DNA of 64,000 bases from Actinomadura sp. NBRC 104425 (lineage in GTDB: Bacteria; Actinomycetota; Actinomycetes; Streptosporangiales; Streptosporangiaceae). Positions 61,794-64,000 of this stretch are shown one piece after another. The stretch spans positions 62,001 through 126,000 of the forward strand of contig NZ_BSTN01000009.1 of assembly GCF_030269545.1 (NCBI RefSeq), given 5' to 3'. The notes under the pieces were generated by a model. The model was not told the origin of the DNA and made no database searches. It saw nothing but the letters and a program-made list of their open reading frames with translations. The translations under genes were made by a program, and so were the position numbers. The stretch's first letter is position 1; every line of letters starts with the position of its first letter.

Positions 61794-61846
61794 GTCGGAC
61801 AGGCAGCGTCGAACAGGCAACGTCGAACAGGCGGTGTCGAACAGGC
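61794..61846. repeat. 14-bp tandem repeat in the spacer before the TetR gene
   Basis: GTCGRACAGGC recurs at 61794, 61808, 61822 and 61836, a regular 14-bp spacing, between the transglycosylase stop and the TetR start. The period is not a multiple of three, so it is non-coding. It could be a multi-site protein-binding element. Confidence 0.75.
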
Positions 61847-61881
61847 CGGTTCACGGCGTCCCGGTGAGGCACCATGTGAGC

Positions 61882-62514
61882 ATGCAAACGAGCAGGGCCC
61901 GGACCGGGAGCAACGGCACGGGCGCGGGCACGGGACGGCAGTGGGCGCGGGCGGACGCCACCCGCCAGGCGCTGCTGACGGCCGCCCTGGAGGTCTTCGC
62001 CGACCGGGGCTACGCCGACGCCGGCATCGCCGAGATCGTCGAACGGTCCGGCATCAGCGTGGGCAGCCTCTACCACCACTACGGCGGCAAGGCCGGCCTG
62101 TACCTGGCGCTGTGGGAGGAGCTCAGCGCCGAGCAGGAGCGCAGCGCAGCCGAGGCGGTGGCCGCCGCCCGCGCGGTCGGCGAGCGCGCACCGATCGCGC
62201 TGTTCATCGCCGGCGCCCGCGCCTACCTGCGGGTCTGCTGGGAGCGGCGGGAGGCCGCCCGGCTGTTCCACGGCGGGGAGGGCCCGTCCGGCTTCTCGCT
62301 GATGCGCCGCACCCGCGCCCGCCAGTGGGTCGGGCAGAACACCAAGCTGCTGCGCGGGGTCGCCGGCACCGGACGGCCCGAGCAGGTGCTCAGCCTGGTG
62401 CTGACCACCGTGATCGGCGAGGCGGGCCGGGAGATCGCGCTGGCCGACGACGAGGCGGACGCCAACGAGATCATCGAGGAGGTCTGCCGCATCCTGATCC
62501 GCCTGGCGGGCTGA
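61882..62514 (+). CDS. TetR family transcriptional regulator
   Basis: A 210-residue regulator. A Gly/Thr/Ser-rich start is followed by the TetR helix-turn-helix (ALLTAALEVFADRGYADAGIAEIVERSGISVGSLYHHYGGKAGLY, about residues 28-72) and an all-helical sensor domain ending in EADANEIIEEVCRILIRLAG. ATG 61882 is preceded by GTGAGC rather than a strong site. Target unknown; no gene is divergent from it. It follows the 14-bp repeat array. Confidence 0.88.
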   Translation: MQTSRARTGSNGTGAGTGRQWARADATRQALLTAALEVFADRGYADAGIAEIVERSGISVGSLYHHYGGKAGLYLALWEELSAEQERSAAEAVAAARAVGERAPIALFIAGARAYLRVCWERREAARLFHGGEGPSGFSLMRRTRARQWVGQNTKLLRGVAGTGRPEQVLSLVLTTVIGEAGREIALADDEADANEIIEEVCRILIRLAG

Positions 62515-62620
62515 CCGGCGCCCCGGCAGCGGCGCCGGCCGCCGGTTCTCCTGCCCGACCCCGCTGCGTACCGGTACCCTAACGGTCGGCCACGCGCACG
62601 CTGACAGGAGACGACTCCAC

Positions 62621-63268
62621 ATGCCCACCTCCACGTGGTTCCGGCTCAACGTCGCCAAGCGCGAGCGGGTCCTCGAAGTGGCGATGCGCGAGTTCGGCGA
62701 GCACGGGTACTCGACCGGCAGCCTGAACACCATCGCCCGCGAGGCCGGCATCGCCAAGGGCTCGTTGTTCCAGTACTTCTCCGACAAGCTCGAGTTCTAC
62801 GCGTTCGTGTGCGACGAGACGTCCCGGCGCATCCGCGAGGAGATGGAACGCCGCATCTCCCGCCTGGACCTCGATCAGCCCTTCGACGACTGGCTCTTCG
62901 ACGTCATGTGCGAGTGGACCGAGTACATGGCGGACCACCCGCTGGAACGCGCGGTCACGGCGGCCACCAACTTCGAGCTCGACAACACGGTGCGCTCGGT
63001 GGTGCGCGACACCGCCACCCAGCACTACCTGCAGGTCATCCACCCGGCGCTGGAGCTGTGGCGGGAGCGCGGCGACATCCGCGAGGACGCCGATCTGGAC
63101 GTGCTGGCGACGGTCATGCTGATGATGCTGCCGCATCTGGCGCTGGCCCCCTACTACGACGGCCTCGACCCCGTCCTCGGCCTGCGCGGCCGCACCCCGG
63201 CCGAGCAGCGCGCCGTCATCCGCCGCCTCATCACCGGCCTGCGCCCCCTCTTCGCGCCGCTCAAGTAG
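62621..63268 (+). CDS. TetR family transcriptional regulator
   Basis: A 215-residue regulator. The helix-turn-helix spans residues ~13-60 (RERVLEVAMREFGEHGYSTGSLNTIAREAGIAKGSLFQYFSDKLEFY), and the ligand-binding half has VTAATNFELDNTVRSVVRDTATQHYLQVIHPAL, then AVIRRLITGLRPLF. ACAGGAG stands 12-13 bp before the ATG. It lies 106 bp downstream of another TetR gene, which may be an independent unit. Confidence 0.88.
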   Translation: MPTSTWFRLNVAKRERVLEVAMREFGEHGYSTGSLNTIAREAGIAKGSLFQYFSDKLEFYAFVCDETSRRIREEMERRISRLDLDQPFDDWLFDVMCEWTEYMADHPLERAVTAATNFELDNTVRSVVRDTATQHYLQVIHPALELWRERGDIREDADLDVLATVMLMMLPHLALAPYYDGLDPVLGLRGRTPAEQRAVIRRLITGLRPLFAPLK

Positions 63269-63317
63269 GCCGGAGACTCCTTTGCGGGCCCCACCGGCGC
63301 GGTGGGACACTGCGCCG

Positions 63318-63395
63318 ATGAGCGTCGAGCCGACCAAGAACGTCGCCGAGGTCGGCTTGCTGCGCACCCTGTACGGCGCGCGAAACCGCACGTGA
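63318..63395 (+). other. possible short peptide frame or gene fragment
   Basis: A 25-codon frame (MSVEPTKNVAEVGLLRTLYGA...) starts 7 bp after GACACT, a -10-like element, which would make it leaderless. It has normal codon usage but no recognisable relative. It could be the 5' remnant of a lost gene. Confidence 0.25.
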
Positions 63396-63537
63396 GAGGG
63401 TCGCCCATCGCTGACCGCCGGGGCACGCCTGTCTGGCGCACCCGGAAGGCTTGTCCGACGGGGGTTGAACCGGGCCGCGCGTTTCTGTTCTGATCACTAG
63501 TCACGGATGCGGAACGACGGACCGGGGAGGCGGACGG

Positions 63538-64000
63538 GTGCTGTCGCGAACGGCGGGCGGAGCGGTCCTGGTCGGATTCGGCGCGGCGGCGGTCCTGGGG
63601 GTGCTGACTCCGCCCGTGCTGGCCGGTCCCACGCCCTCACCGAGCGGCTCGTCGTCGAGCGAACCGTCCGCGGAGCCCACCTCGCCGGAGCCCGCGCCGA
63701 GCGACCCGCCCTCGAGCGAGCCGTCGCCCAGCGATCCGCCCACGAGCACCCCGCCCACGAGCGAACCGTCGCCCAGCGATCCGCCGACCGGCGAGCCGTC
63801 TCCCACCGACCCGCCGTCCAGCGAACCGCCGCCGAGTGAGAACCCGCAGACGCCGGTGCTGTCGCTTGGCGTGTCGGTGTCGAAGACGTCGGTGCGGCCC
63901 GGCGAGTCGGTGACCGCCACGGCCAAGGTGAAGGCGGCCAAGGCGACGGCGCAGGAGACCAGGCTCAGCGTCAACGCCGCCGACGTGACGGTGAAGCCGG
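63538..64000 (+). CDS. secreted Pro/Ser-rich protein with C-terminal Ig-like domain (3' end outside window)
   Basis: At least 154 residues. A GTG start with GGGGAGG 6 bp upstream leads into a signal peptide (TAGGAVLVGFGAAAVLGVLTPPVLA). A long SEPSPSDPPT-type disordered linker (~residues 30-104) follows. An Ig-like/CARDB-type strand pattern then begins (VSVSKTSVRPGESVTATAKVKAAKA) and runs off the window. This design fits a cell-surface or secreted protein whose N-terminal linker spans the wall. The C-terminal function cannot be seen. Confidence 0.75.
   Translation, partial: MLSRTAGGAVLVGFGAAAVLGVLTPPVLAGPTPSPSGSSSSEPSAEPTSPEPAPSDPPSSEPSPSDPPTSTPPTSEPSPSDPPTGEPSPTDPPSSEPPPSENPQTPVLSLGVSVSKTSVRPGESVTATAKVKAAKATAQETRLSVNAADVTVKP

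Overview
The window is about 64 kb of high-GC actinobacterial chromosome. Signs of this are the two DUF397 genes behind an XRE-type regulator, the six-gene mce operon with paired YrbE permeases, a WS/DGAT acyltransferase, many GTG starts and leaderless-looking promoters, and a CelR/CebR-type box in front of a GH12-CBM2 cellulase. A Streptosporangiales or similar filamentous soil actinomycete fits best, but that is inference. I saw no tRNA, rRNA, CRISPR array or intact insertion sequence.

Layout. 0-1.5 kb: tail of an XRE regulator, two DUF397 proteins, a GntR/UTRA regulator and a methyltransferase scrap. 1.6-12.3 kb: a LacI regulon, with the repressor, an NMT1/THI5-like ABC importer, a Gfo/Idh oxidoreductase, an NCS1-like permease, a secreted PQQ-type sugar dehydrogenase and a LamG protein. 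It is tied together by near-identical GAAAGCGCTTTC palindromes at 2.88 and 9.08 kb. 12.4-15.5 kb: small housekeeping-type genes and a DprA gene overlapping a truncated ComF-like phosphoribosyltransferase. 15.7-22.4 kb: a geranylgeranyl-reductase-type flavoprotein, a TetR, and an operon (secreted protein, PTS IIC, PTS IIB, SIS protein) with DasR-like operator sites next to a GntR regulator.

22.6-26.6 kb is the most striking locus: two different family 2B encapsulin shell genes, each carrying a cyclic-nucleotide-binding-type domain, translationally coupled to a polyprenyl synthase that is the likely enclosed cargo. This suggests a mixed-shell terpenoid-precursor nanocompartment with two distinct ligand-sensing subunits.

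27.5-43.4 kb is a mixed region: a coupled pair of unknown genes, an MHS-family symporter, dihydrolipoyl dehydrogenase, a DDAH/amidinotransferase-fold hydrolase, an MFS carrier, a GH12 cellulase, a degenerate Nudix-like protein whose gene overlaps tail-to-tail with a WS/DGAT gene, uracil-DNA glycosylase, a DUF5925-type AAA ATPase and a PLP-dependent sulfur-amino-acid enzyme. 43.8-45.3 kb: an iron-box-controlled divergent pair (DUF2470 protein and a cysteine-free ribosomal protein S4 paralogue). 45.4-49.9 kb: a TauD-type dioxygenase, an ArsR regulator with a perfect palindromic operator, and an acyl-CoA dehydrogenase / FlK-like thioesterase / DMT exporter operon. The thioesterase keeps the FlK catalytic residues T42, E50 and H76 at identical positions.

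49.9-60.2 kb: MarR, then a complete mce lipid-import operon read leftward (YrbEA, YrbEB, MceA-F, Mce-associated protein) with stop/start overlaps throughout. It faces a divergent MarR gene whose promoter overlaps palindromes. 60.8-64 kb: a membrane-anchored transglycosylase-like protein, two TetR regulators and the start of a secreted Pro/Ser-rich protein cut by the window end.
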